Assembly (NCBI GenBank): GCA_013306675.1
Contig: JABLUY010000235.1
Location: 1 to 57,296, forward strand
Direction: 5' to 3'
DNA length: 57,296 nt
Source: Thraustochytrium sp. TN22
Taxonomy: Eukaryota > Sar > Bigyra > Thraustochytrida > Thraustochytriidae
The notes under the pieces were generated by a model, which made no database searches, had not been told where the DNA came from, and saw nothing but the letters and a program-made list of their open reading frames with translations. Position numbers and translations under genes: made by a program. Shown here one piece after another: positions 47,953 to 57,296 of the stretch (position 1 is its first letter; the number at the start of each line of letters is the position of its first letter).

Positions 47953-50457
47953 AAAAGACTTTTATTGCCACGCGACGCCGTCTCGAAATGAAATCCAGAC
48001 ACGCCGCACGTCACAGTAATGTGACAGTATGGTACTGGTACGAGACGAGGGTCGCAAGGGTCGCAAGGGTCGCAAGAAGAAACGAACTCGGCCACGCTGG
48101 CCTGGTGGCCATGGTGGGCGTGAACTGAGAAGTCTCCCCGTGGTAACTAGTCTTGAGCCTGCTGCCAGTGAAGGATCGTGTCCGAGTCATGCCAGTGGCG
48201 GTCATGGTGGAAAGGAACAGGGGTGACTTGATGCGGTGATCCTGCCAGTGGACTGGACGGTGTGCGAATATAGGCCGCTTCCCGCGCATGGGCGCGGCCA
48301 GTTTCCTGTCCCAGGACCGGCTGCTCAGTGGGACCGTTGCGGCATTTCAAGTGCTCTCGCAAGTGCCGGAGCTTTTGCGCTCGCCGTGCCAGTGGCCAGC
48401 CAGCTGCCTGGCTGCAGTGGTGGGCCATCACTGACAGCCAGCAGCCGCTGCCAGCCTAATGAGTTACAAAGGAGGCGATCGAGCGTGGCCAGGGCCCAGG
48501 GGTGGCCAGGCGTGGCGCAAGCGGGAGTTCTCGCTGCGCTGAGCTCGGGCGCGTGCGTGGCCCAGCGTGCCGTGGCCCGTGGGAGCTCTTGACAAGTTTG
48601 ACCGCGGCGAGGGCACAAGCAAGGCCGAGCTCGTGGTGGTGGCTCCCGCGCGAACCCAGTGTCGGGCGGAGCTACAGCTTGCCTTGCGCGCGAGTCAAGG
48701 TCCGAGCGCCTCCCTGGGCCGCCGGTGCCACGCTCATCCGGGCTCGCAAGCGCAACGAGCGCCTCAGTGACACAGTCAGAAAGGGCCAGAAAGGAGAGAG
48801 AGGCTCCGCCTCGGCGGTTCGACGCTGCCGCGTTGGGCTCCCCGCGTTGGCTCCCCGCGTTGGTTGGCTCGCCGACCTCCCTCTGGTTGGTCGGCATCGG
48901 CTCGGCATCGGCGTCGGCGTCACGGTCGGCTCGGCTCGGCGGCCGCGCGCACGCTCGCTCGCTCGCTCGCCCGCTCGCACTTGGCGCGGGAGGCGGCCGG
49001 CCGCTGCCCCGCGCGCGCGGCGTCGCGCCGCCGCCGCCGGCGAGCAATCGATCGCAGCGCGCCTTCACCCCGCGCCCGCCAAGGTTCTGGCGTGTTTTCA
49101 ACAGTGATCCACACCCTCTCCACCAGCTCGTTGGCCAGCTAACTACCAGGCGATGCGATTTCGAATCGCGAGGGTCCCGCCTTGACTCGCGCGGCGGCCG
49201 GCTCGCAGCCCGGCGCGACGCCCGCCCGCCCACGCGCGCGCTCGCTCGCCGCTCGCCGTCGCTCGCCCGCGCTCGCCGAGTCTCGCGAGCGTGCCGCCGC
49301 GTTCGGCCCTCGCGTTCACGCCGCTCGCCGTGCAGTGCCCGCCCCGCGGCGCGCCTCCGTTCCTGTTAGCCATGTTAGCCAGCCGCCTCGCCGCGCCTCC
49401 GCCGCTCGCGCCGCGCTCGGGCAGGCTCCGCGCCTCGCCGCCTCGCCGCGCCCGCCTCGCCTCGCCTCGCGCTCGCCGCGCCGCGCCGGCCGGCCCCGAC
49501 CGGCGCTTGCCTTGCCTTGCCTGCGATCACCAGTGGCGGCGCGGCGCTGCGCTGAGCCGCATCTGCGCGGCGCCAGCCATCGGCGGGGTCGAGGACGCGG
49601 CGCGCGGCGCGGTCGGCGCTGGCCGCGCGGCGGCGGCGGGAGGGCGGGCGGGCGCCTGGCGAGCTGGCCGTGCCTCGGCCGCGGCGGATTCGAAGGAGAA
49701 ATCGATTCGAGGAGGCCCGGTCCGGAGGAAGGAAGCGCTGGCAGTGGCCGCCGCAGGGACTGGCTGGCTGCGCGCAGCCCCCCTCGCCGCTCTCGCTCTC
49801 TCTCTCTCTCTCTCGCGCGCCCGCGCGCCGCAGCCAGCCAGTCCCAGCACGGCGCACGCGACGGTGCGCGCCGCTCGCCCGGCTCAGCTGCCCGCGCCGC
49901 GCCGCCTGCGCTGGCCAGCGCGCCGAGCCTTGCCCTTGCCTTGGTTTGCAGCGTGGCAGCGGCGGCGCCGAGGCCGCGGCGGCTGGGATTCAATTCAAAA
50001 TTCAAATTCAAACGCGCGGTGGCTGGCTGGCGGGCGGCCGCAAAGAGGAAACGAGGCGGGCGACGGCGCGCGGCGCGGCGCGCGCTCGGCTCGGCTCGGC
50101 TCGGCTCGATAGAGGCGCGCGGCGCGAGGAGCGGGCTTCAGGCCGGCGGAGGTGCACGTAAGCTGCGCCGCGCGCTCGCGAGGGCCCCCCTGGAGGCGAG
50201 TGCGAGTCGGCTGGCAGGGCAGGCCAGGGGTCAGTCAGCCGGCGCTGCAGGTAGACTCGGCTTCCCCCTCCCTCTTCCGTCTACTACCTACGGTCTGGGC
50301 AGCTTGAAGAACAAACCACAGGCGGCCGGTGGAGCACAGCAGCGCTGAGCGCTCGGGTGGGTCGCAGCGGTCTCGGTCTGCGTGCGCGCGGGTGCAGAGC
50401 TCCAAGGCGCGCGCGGCGGGCCGAGGCAGCGGCGCAAGCGGCACGGCAGCGGGCGAA
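47814..50457. other. Long GC-rich gene-free region
   Basis: About 2.6 kb with no recognisable gene; the many overlapping ORFs are Arg/Ala/Pro-rich in all frames. It contains a GGC tract (47909-47951), GTCGCAAGG triplicates (about 48047-48077), GCTC runs near 48953-48972, a CT tract at 49796-49814, an isolated AT-rich patch (ATTCAATTCAAAATTCAAAT, near 49988) and a GGCTC pentamer run (about 50085-50107). It includes the promoters of the REJ-like and ATP-grasp genes. Confidence 0.5.
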
Positions 50458-51987
50458 ATGGCGGCCATGAGCGCGGAGGCTGGGCGCGTGGCCGAACTGC
50501 TGGCCAAGAACGCGGCGGATGCCGAGACGCAGGAGGCGCGCCTGGAGGCGCTGCGCGGCAAGGCGGTGCTCTGGGTCTGCGCGCCGGGCGTGCCCATGAT
50601 TAGCGCGTCGCTCGCCTCGCGCGTGCGCTGGGTGCGCGAGCGCGGCGTGCGCGTGGTGGCGCTCGTGGCGTCCACCGAGGAGAAGCTGCTGCCCGTGATG
50701 CAGCAGCAGGGCCTCATCGACGACTTCGTCGCGGCCAGCATGGACGGCGACGACGTCGGCCCGCGCGTGGAACGCGCCCTCAAGGAGGCCGGCATCACCG
50801 TGGACGGCGTGCACAGCCCCTACGAGCAGGGCATCGTCACGGCCGCCGTGGTCGCCAACCACCTCGGCCTGGCCGGCAGCCCCGCCAAGGCGCTCATCAC
50901 GGCGCGCGACAAGAGCGCCACGCGCGAGGCGTGCCGCGCGCGCGGCATCCCCATGCCCCGCTCCGGCGTGGCCGCCTCGGCCAGCGAGCTCGAGGCCGTC
51001 ACGCGCCACGTCGGCTTCCCGCTCATCGTCAAGCCCTCCAGCGGCGCCGGCTCGTGCGGCGTCTTCCGGGCCAACTCGCTCGACGAGGCGCTGGACGCCT
51101 TCGCCAAGATCGAGGATGACCTCAAGAACAACTGGGCGCTCTCCTCCATCGGCATGCGCAATACCGTGCTCGTCGAGCAGCTCCTCGTCGGCCCCGAGTT
51201 CGACGTCGACGCCATCATGGCCGACGGCGAGATTCGCTTCATGTCCACCACCGACAACTGGGAGTGCGTCGCGCCCTACTTTCTCGAGACCGGCTCCAAC
51301 TGCCCGTCCGTGTTTTCCCCGGAGGACGTCAAGGCCCTCGAGGTCTACTCGGCCGACGTCATCAAGGCGCTCGGTTTCACCCAGGGCGCCTTCCACGTCG
51401 AGTCCATCCTCACAGCCGAGGGCCCGCGCTTGATCGAGTGCAACGCGCGCGTCGGCGGCGGCAGCGTCCAGCTCTTCCAGGAGAACGTCTACGGCGTCGA
51501 TATGTTCGCCAACTCCTTCCTTCTCGCCATGGGCGTGCCCGTCAACCCGCCCGTGGCCGACCCGCGCTGCGGCATGGCCGACTTCTCCTTCACCTGCGAG
51601 CGCACCGGCGTTATCCAGGACGTCTCCTATGCGGACCGCCTGCGCGAGCACCCCGGCGTCATGATCGCCCAAAGCTTTTACAAGCCCGGTGATCACGTCG
51701 TTGGCTTCGACACCGGCTTCCCCGTATGGCTGGGCGAGGTCGTCGTCAAGACCGACACCGCCTCCGACGCTGTCGACCTCATCCGTCGCCTGGTTGCCGA
51801 GACCACCTTTGACATTCGCCCGGTTCACTCGCGCTCCGACTCGGTGGTCCACGAGCGCAAGTCTAGCGACACCGAGTCCGAGATCGCCGGTCCTCTCGCG
51901 GAGGTCTCCCTCGACTCCTCCTCCTCCAAGAACTTCAAGGTCGACTCCAATCCGGCCACCGATTCCAAGGAGGCCACCTCCGACTAG
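50458..51987 (+). CDS. ATP-grasp ligase, carnosine-synthase-like
   Basis: A 509-residue product from the ATG at 50458 (MAAMSAEAGR). A Rossmann-like N-terminal domain (VLWVCAPGVPMISASLASRV) is followed by an ATP-grasp fold: PLIVKPSSGAGSCGVFRANS, VEQLLVGPEFDVDAIMADG, NWECVAPYFLETGSNCPS, GFTQGAFHVESILTAEGPR and the metal-binding LIECNARVGGG, then YGVDMF. These motifs match the carboxylate-amine ligase branch that includes carnosine synthase (CARNS1) and bacterial L-amino-acid ligases. Such enzymes activate a carboxylate as acyl phosphate with ATP and join it to an amine, usually making a dipeptide. The substrates here are unknown. The C-terminal 60 residues are Ser/Asp-rich and probably disordered. 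The upstream frame extension (50329) is low complexity. Confidence 0.75.
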   Translation: MAAMSAEAGRVAELLAKNAADAETQEARLEALRGKAVLWVCAPGVPMISASLASRVRWVRERGVRVVALVASTEEKLLPVMQQQGLIDDFVAASMDGDDVGPRVERALKEAGITVDGVHSPYEQGIVTAAVVANHLGLAGSPAKALITARDKSATREACRARGIPMPRSGVAASASELEAVTRHVGFPLIVKPSSGAGSCGVFRANSLDEALDAFAKIEDDLKNNWALSSIGMRNTVLVEQLLVGPEFDVDAIMADGEIRFMSTTDNWECVAPYFLETGSNCPSVFSPEDVKALEVYSADVIKALGFTQGAFHVESILTAEGPRLIECNARVGGGSVQLFQENVYGVDMFANSFLLAMGVPVNPPVADPRCGMADFSFTCERTGVIQDVSYADRLREHPGVMIAQSFYKPGDHVVGFDTGFPVWLGEVVVKTDTASDAVDLIRRLVAETTFDIRPVHSRSDSVVHERKSSDTESEIAGPLAEVSLDSSSSKNFKVDSNPATDSKEATSD

Positions 51988-52339
51988 ACCAAGGAAAGGC
52001 AGCAGCAGCAGGAGGAGAAGGAGAAGGAGCTCGCGAGCCAGTTAGCCCCATGAGTCGGCGGACTCTACTTTCGTTTCACCGCACGTACACGCACAGATGC
52101 CAACTCAGGCAACACATCCCACCCAGAGAAAAAGAGATCAACAAGAAAAAAAAGATGATTGTAACTTTACCTGAAACGATGACCTGCTCTGGTGACCCGC
52201 AAGGACAGGATAACTTGACCTGCGGGGATTGGCTCGCTTTTGGCGGGACAAAAGCCGGTGCGTCGGGTGCGAGTTGCGCATGACTCGGACGCCGAAAAGA
52301 GGAAAAAAGAGAAAGCGCGCATGAAAAGGAAAGCGTGCT

Positions 52340-53276
52340 TCACAGTCCCATCACTTTTTTATGCGTGAGGCTGATGTAGTGATTGATGCTCTCTGGGCCA
52401 AAGGCTGATCCAACTTGTGATGGCCAGGCCAAATCGCGAATCGAGGCCAAGACCACTGCAAGCGAGCAGAACACGACAGGCGCCCATTGCGAGCTTACGG
52501 CATTCGTGAGTCTGGGCTCAAGGGCATCTCGGCCAGGAGGGGTGCATGTCGGCCACAGGCATTTCTGGCCGGAGTGCTTCGCACGCTCGGACAAGAGCGT
52601 CCCTGCCCCTGGCCCGGACTCCACAGACTGTCTCACGCCGGCCCCATCCGGAGCAGCACGCGCTGACAAGCCATCTCGCGGCCTTTGTCCACAACCTCGT
52701 GAAGAGTCGCCGTATCGACGCTGCGCGTGACGGTCCTGGCAACAGCCCAACGCCCGAGAGCACGATGCGAAGTACGAGTGCGTGTCGCGGTTTCGGCCGC
52801 CGTGGGCGTCCACATGCTGTTCGCGCCATCCATGACGATGTAGAGCTTGACAGCACTTTTCAGAGCTTGCCATAGCACTTTTTCAGCTGCTTGACCACAT
52901 CCATCAGACGCCTCACGACAGCAGGAGAGAAGCATCCAGGGCTCTGCAATTGCTCGCGCACGGCATCCACGCTCTTGTACGCCGCAAAGGCGGCACCGAA
53001 GTCGAAGACGATGCGCACCTGATCGATCGGCTTTGTTCAGAAGTCCGTCAACGCCGATCGAGGCGCATACTTGCCGATCAGCTCTCCAAAGCGCGAGACG
53101 CACATGATTAGCACCTCCACGCGCGCGTCGACCAAACAACCCTCCCCTCCCTCGCCTCCGCCGCCGCCGCCTAAGCCCGCGAGGGCGCCCGATAGGCCTG
53201 GCGCGTTTGCCTCTCGCGCCTCGATCTCGCGCCTGTGATCCTGAACAGACGCATGTTGCGCGAAGCATGTAATCAA
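52340..53276 (-). pseudogene. Broken ORF of unknown family
   Basis: Protein-like stretches appear in succession on the minus strand but are separated by stops or frame changes. One piece ends RFGELIGKYAPRSALTDF at a TGA (53037-53039); the same frame continues KPIDQVRIVFDFGAAFAAYK and VVRRLMDVVKQLKKCYGKL to a second stop. Further along, another frame ends SINHYISLTHKKVMGL. This looks like a decayed gene or element protein. I cannot name the family, and part may be chance ORF. Confidence 0.35.
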
Positions 53277-53382
53277 GTCCGAGGATACATAGGCGTCAAG
53301 CAGGCGGGAAGATCAACCTTACTGGGCGCTTGGCTGCCCCTGGTAAGTTACTCGCAACAATTGGGACTTACTAATCATGCAT

Positions 53383-53416
53383 TGTGCACTGCACAGTCTG
53401 GTCTGTGCAGTGCACA
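53383..53416. repeat. Perfect 14-bp inverted repeat with 6-nt loop
   Basis: The arm TGTGCACTGCACAG pairs with CTGTGCAGTGCACA around a TCTGGT loop. A second weaker pair, CATTGTGCA near 53380 and TGCACAATG near 53446, surrounds part of it. Confidence 0.9.
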
Positions 53417-54436
53417 CTGCACTGCACGACACTGCACGACAGCATGCACAATGTGCTGGTGCGGCACGCGCGGTGCAGGCTGTGCGGCCTGTGCGTGCGT
53501 GCAGTGCCTGCTGCCACTGGCCGCGGCGCATTAGCCGTGCCGCGCGGCGCAACGCGGCGCAGCCTGAGAGGGGCGTGTTGCGCTTACTGCAATCTCCCGG
53601 CCGTCACCGCCATGGCCGGCGACCCCCCGCCCGCCGGTGGACGTGGACTCATACTCGGAGGTCGGAGTGCACCGTGACGGTACGGCCCGAGGCCGCGGCG
53701 CATCATGAAGGAAGAGTGCTCGATGAGGCAACTTGCAGTTAAAGTCGGAGGCGGGGGGTGCACTGGCACGCCTCAGGCTCAGGTTGTAGTTCACGGCCGC
53801 GCGGCGGGCTGGCCGCCGGCGGTCGGCGGCCACGGAAATCAGCGCGTAAGTGCGCGCGCCGCGTCGGCCGGGGGGGACTCGGCCCACGTCGCAGCGCAGC
53901 ACAACCCAAGCAGCTTGCGCAGGCTGAGACCGTGCAGTGACTCTAGCTAGCACTGGCACTTCCGAGTCCCTGTCAGTTAGTTGAAAGTTACCGCGCAACT
54001 CCGAGGCGAGTCGAGTTGAATCTCAAGTCAGACGCACTGTGGCAGCGTGCAATCCGAGTCGAGTCAAGTCAGAAGCAGCGCAGCTGCGCAAGTGCCACTG
54101 CAGTGGCAGCCCAGCCCAGCCAGCGGCCCGGCCCGGCCGAGCGAGGGATCGAGTCGGATGGAAGGGTACCCGTCGTCAAGGATGGACGTGCGCCCAGTGT
54201 TTCGCTGTGGCCGGTCAGCTGCAAAGAAGCCTGCGGACTCGGCCCGGGAGCGGCTGCAGCACGTGTCCTGCTTGCGTGCGCTCGCCAACTCGTGCAAAAC
54301 CGCAAGGTCGAGTGGCGCGAGCTCTGGCGCGAGCTTCTGCGAGCTCGTGCCCGGCCTGCCGAGCAGGGCCGGCGTGACACACAACTAGGAGAATCCGGAG
54401 CACGTGCAGCCCCCACCTTGGGAGAGGTCGAAGACC

Positions 54437-57296
54437 ATGTCGGCGTTCGGCCTCGCGGTGCTCTTTGTGCTGGTCGTACTCGTTGAGGTGCCCGTGCTGG
54501 TGCATGGAGCTGCGCAGAATGTGCCGGATGTAGGGTACGGCAATGGCAACCCGTACCCTCATCCTGGATGCATGCTGGTCAACAAGAAGAAGATCAGGCA
54601 ATTCCAGTACTCCGTGGATTCTTCCCTTTCCGACGCAGGCGCCTGTCGTGCGTTGTGCGCGACCGATACTTCTTGTGCGGCCTGGGCATGGGCAAGCAGC
54701 TCATCAGAGTGCTGGAGCCACAACTCGCCTCCCGATGATTGGCAGTCGAGCAGTAATTCCTATGTCCAGCCTCTTCAGGCGCCAAACTACGTGTCAGGTC
54801 TCAAAAACTGCAATGGTGACTCCGACGCGCTGAATATCTGGGCGAAGGCTGTTGGCGGCCAGGGCTGCATGCTGGACGATTTCAACCCGGTCAACTACGA
54901 TATCAGCTCGTCCCTAACCGACACCGCGAACGTGCACGACTGCCGTCGCAAGTGCCACGAATTCGACAACTGTGAGCTTTTCACCTTTCGCCATGGAGAC
55001 CATAGATGCTGGCTGAAGAGTCATGAAGCCATCGAGACACTCCAAAATCCTCTCGGAAGTGCTGCGCATCTGGGTCTTACTAGTGGGGCCAAGCACTGTG
55101 CAACGTGCAAGGAGGGGTTTTACATCGACACGACGCGCCCAGAGTGGGACAAGTGCGTCCCGTGCCCGGCTGACTCCGTTTGCGACAACAACGAGATCCT
55201 CTTCCGGTGCCCTGCTGCGTGGGGATCCACTGGTGAGGTCTCTGTGGATGGCAAAAGCTGTGTGTGCCGCTCCGGCTACACCGGCGTTGACTGCAGTGAG
55301 CTTTCTAGCGGCTGCGGTATCTGGTCGCTGGACGGCTTCATCAACGACGGCGCGCATAGTAGCTGTGGCTGCCTGGATGGCACGAGCGGGATCACCTGTG
55401 CGACGTTCACTTACGTCAACAACGAGGCGGAGATGGACAGCTTCTGCGACGCACTGCTGGCCGAGGACCTGGACGAGCGCTGCCCGTGCGGCCATGTACG
55501 GAATGGCAATGGCGACTGCGTCGCGCCCTCGGCCGCTGCCACGCCGGAGCTCACCTGTCCGCTCGGATCTGTGCGCGTCGGCGACTCCTGCCTCTTCGTC
55601 GGCGGACTCCCGAACTCCAACGCGGATGCGCGCGCCGTGTGCAAATCGCTGGAGATGACGCTCGTCACTGCAACGCCGGACATCGTCACCGACCTGACGA
55701 CCCTCTTCGAGACGGCCAAGGAGACCTCCGGTGCGGAGGCACTCGCCGGGGCGGAACTGCTCTGGCTTGGTCTGCGCTGGACGGGCATCCTCCATCCGCT
55801 CACGCAAAGTCTCCCCCAATACAACGGCTTGGACGGCATCCTCCTGGAGACTGCGGCGTGGGACGACGGGACGGTCTTCGCCGCGGCCGACGCGCGCTTC
55901 GCACCGGGCACCAGCGTCCTGGACGACAGCGGAAACCGCACGTGTCTGGCGCTCAACATTACCGACGGCCTCTGGTACGCGCGCGGATGCGCCGAGGCGC
56001 TCGGCACGGTCTGCCAGACCCCTGCGGTCTACGGCGAGTGCACGAGCGGCTACGTCTTCGACCCTCTTGCGGGGCTCTGCGTACCGCTTGACCTGCGCAC
56101 GTCGCCGACCTGCTACGCGGGCTGGACGGCGATGCGCGATGGTTGCGTGAAGCTCGAATCGACGTCTAGTTTGACATTTGAAGAGGCAGAGGTGAGCTGT
56201 GCGGACGCCGGAGGCCACCTCGCCTCGGTGCTCGACGCCAGCGAGATGGACATCCTCCAGTCCTTGTCCAACAGCGCTGCCAGCGACGCATGGGTCGGCC
56301 TCGTCTACAGGACTGATGCGACCGGAACGTGGAGTGACGGCTACAAGGCGAACGCGACTCTTCTTGGCCTCGCGTCGGATGGCTGCCTCTATGTGTCAGG
56401 CTCCAGCTGGGTGGTGGACTCTGACTGCGGAAATACGCGGCCTTTCGTTTGCATGCAGGACCAGCCGCGCTACTGTGCGGCCAACGCGTACCTGGTCAAG
56501 GCCTCTGACGGGAGCTTCGTCTGCGAGAGGCTCGGTACGGAGCTCTACACGAGCTATCTCCAGGAGACGTACTGCGCCAAGAGCGCGCTGGAGTCTAGCG
56601 ACGCGACGCGCCGGGCCGCGGGTGCCGCGTTGCTGGACTCGACCGCGCGCTGCACCGAGTCTGCTGCGGATCAGAGGTCGACTGCGTTTCCGGCGCAGCT
56701 CGCGCAGCTCGCCAAGATCGGCCAGAGCGCTCTCGCTGCGGCCTACTTTGATGCCGAGCACGCGCCGATCGACGAGGACTACGAGCCGGCGGACAACGCG
56801 ACCATGTACGACCTGTACAGGACGTCGGACTCGTTCTACTACGCCACCACCTCGGTGCTGCTCGATGGCCTGGCGCGCTATGGACCGGGCCTCGCTTCGT
56901 ACCGCCCGGTGCCGCTGACCTCGGACGTGCAAGCCTTCCTCAAAGTCAACATGCCAGCCTTTGGCGCCTGCCGGCGTATGCCGTGCCCATGCGGCCAGGT
57001 GCGCTCCACGGGCAACGAGTGCTACGAGATCGACGACTCCGATGCTGGCCACTATGCGCGCATGCAGCTAGAGCTGTACGCAGCCTACGCCCGGTGCGCG
57101 CTCGTGCCGCGTGACCAGCGCCGCGCGTCCCTCACCTTCGTCCCCATGGACCAGTACTTCTCCCGCGCGATCTTCTGTCTGCGTGGCATGGACACCAGCG
57201 AGGAACACCGCGTCGACGCCGACAGCCAGCTGGCTGCCGTCGAGGTCATTCTCAACATGATCGAGCTGGACGCCTCGGCGTACGGTAACACCGACC
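54437..57296 (+). CDS. Secreted PAN/EGF/C-type-lectin protein, 3'-partial
   Basis: The frame is open from the ATG at 54437 to the right edge, 953 codons with no stop, so the gene is truncated by the window. Residues 1-25 are a signal peptide (FGLAVLFVLVVLVEVPVLVH). Two PAN/apple-like Cys modules follow (GCMLVNKKK..., CRALCATDTSCAAW, about 45-105; GCMLDDFNP..., CRRKCHEFDNCELFTF, about 145-200). Next are Cys-rich/EGF-like pieces (CATCKEGFYI at about 222; CVCRSGYTGVDC at about 275). Two C-type-lectin-like domains come last: about 374-525 (CPLGSVRVGDSCLF, ending GTVCQ) and about 558-672 (CYAGWTAMRDGCVKLES, WVGLVYR, CGNTRPFVCM). Only the second keeps a clear WVGL core. Extracellular sugar or matrix binding is inferred; a membrane segment may lie beyond the edge. 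Confidence 0.8.
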   Translation, partial: MSAFGLAVLFVLVVLVEVPVLVHGAAQNVPDVGYGNGNPYPHPGCMLVNKKKIRQFQYSVDSSLSDAGACRALCATDTSCAAWAWASSSSECWSHNSPPDDWQSSSNSYVQPLQAPNYVSGLKNCNGDSDALNIWAKAVGGQGCMLDDFNPVNYDISSSLTDTANVHDCRRKCHEFDNCELFTFRHGDHRCWLKSHEAIETLQNPLGSAAHLGLTSGAKHCATCKEGFYIDTTRPEWDKCVPCPADSVCDNNEILFRCPAAWGSTGEVSVDGKSCVCRSGYTGVDCSELSSGCGIWSLDGFINDGAHSSCGCLDGTSGITCATFTYVNNEAEMDSFCDALLAEDLDERCPCGHVRNGNGDCVAPSAAATPELTCPLGSVRVGDSCLFVGGLPNSNADARAVCKSLEMTLVTATPDIVTDLTTLFETAKETSGAEALAGAELLWLGLRWTGILHPLTQSLPQYNGLDGILLETAAWDDGTVFAAADARFAPGTSVLDDSGNRTCLALNITDGLWYARGCAEALGTVCQTPAVYGECTSGYVFDPLAGLCVPLDLRTSPTCYAGWTAMRDGCVKLESTSSLTFEEAEVSCADAGGHLASVLDASEMDILQSLSNSAASDAWVGLVYRTDATGTWSDGYKANATLLGLASDGCLYVSGSSWVVDSDCGNTRPFVCMQDQPRYCAANAYLVKASDGSFVCERLGTELYTSYLQETYCAKSALESSDATRRAAGAALLDSTARCTESAADQRSTAFPAQLAQLAKIGQSALAAAYFDAEHAPIDEDYEPADNATMYDLYRTSDSFYYATTSVLLDGLARYGPGLASYRPVPLTSDVQAFLKVNMPAFGACRRMPCPCGQVRSTGNECYEIDDSDAGHYARMQLELYAAYARCALVPRDQRRASLTFVPMDQYFSRAIFCLRGMDTSEEHRVDADSQLAAVEVILNMIELDASAYGNTD

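Larger units (their letters stand above)
51988..54436. other. Gene-poor spacer with decayed ORF and inverted repeats
   Basis: About 2.4 kb. It holds a broken minus-strand coding stretch at 52340-53276 and a strong hairpin at 53383-53416; the remaining sequence is unremarkable, and its 3' end must hold the lectin-gene promoter. Base composition is less GC-extreme around 52050-52500. Confidence 0.5.

Noticed and set aside
48325-50348. Several 200-400-codon ORFs in the long GC-rich spacer
   Set aside because: All are Arg/Ala/Pro-rich in every frame, have no recognisable domain, and mutually overlap.
2410-53520. CRISPR array or bacterial operon interpretation of the repeats
   Set aside because: Repeats are contiguous tandem units without unique spacers, and the genes are eukaryotic with introns.

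Overview
This window is nuclear DNA of a GC-rich, gene-dense, intron-poor unicellular eukaryote. The evidence is a set of purely eukaryotic proteins (BRF1, MED21, calreticulin, PEX11, a UBE2G2-type E2, an NDUFAF7-type complex I factor, a polycystin/REJ-like receptor), spliceosomal introns with TACTAAC-like branch sites, and a tRNA gene interrupted by an intron at the canonical 37/38 position. A protist such as a stramenopile (thraustochytrid-like) would fit the gene style, but I cannot fix the taxon from the sequence alone. Genes are mostly single exon, lie on both strands, and are separated by short GC-rich spacers full of simple repeats.

Layout, left to right: an edge-truncated small membrane protein; PEX11 (one intron) followed by a 43-bp minisatellite; a C1GALT1-like galactosyltransferase divergent from a WD40 protein; a Tudor-HNH protein converging on a polyQ/ankyrin-like protein; a mitochondrial ABCB half-transporter; an atypical MAP kinase with a TKH activation motif and a large activation-loop insert; a CGFS glutaredoxin (three exons); an intron-containing tRNA-Arg(TCG) candidate; calreticulin; NDUFAF7; a 2.5-kb element bounded by 296-bp direct repeats (probable degraded LTR element); an SMR protein with many UIM-like repeats; a predicted myristoylated alpha/beta hydrolase with a UIM; MED21; a 303-bp tandem duplication; a UBE2G2/Ubc7-type E2; a multi-pass membrane protein; an ankyrin protein; BRF1; a stand-alone gamma-glutamyl phosphate reductase with a C-terminal membrane anchor; a roughly 2,080-residue polycystin/REJ-like receptor; a carnosine-synthase-like ATP-grasp ligase; and a secreted PAN/EGF/C-type-lectin protein that runs off the right edge.

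The genes do not form one pathway. Recurring themes are ER quality control (calreticulin, Ubc7-type E2), mitochondrial biogenesis and Fe-S metabolism (ABCB, Grx5, NDUFAF7), transcription (MED21, BRF1) and cell-surface recognition (REJ-like and lectin proteins). The most distinctive non-coding feature is that six genes carry a GCAG or GCAA tetranucleotide tract, always in the sense orientation, within about 0-62 nt upstream of their start codons.

Start codons were chosen by conserved N-termini, targeting signals or the first plausible ATG, and are inference unless stated. Functional names rest on motif recognition, not on database searches.
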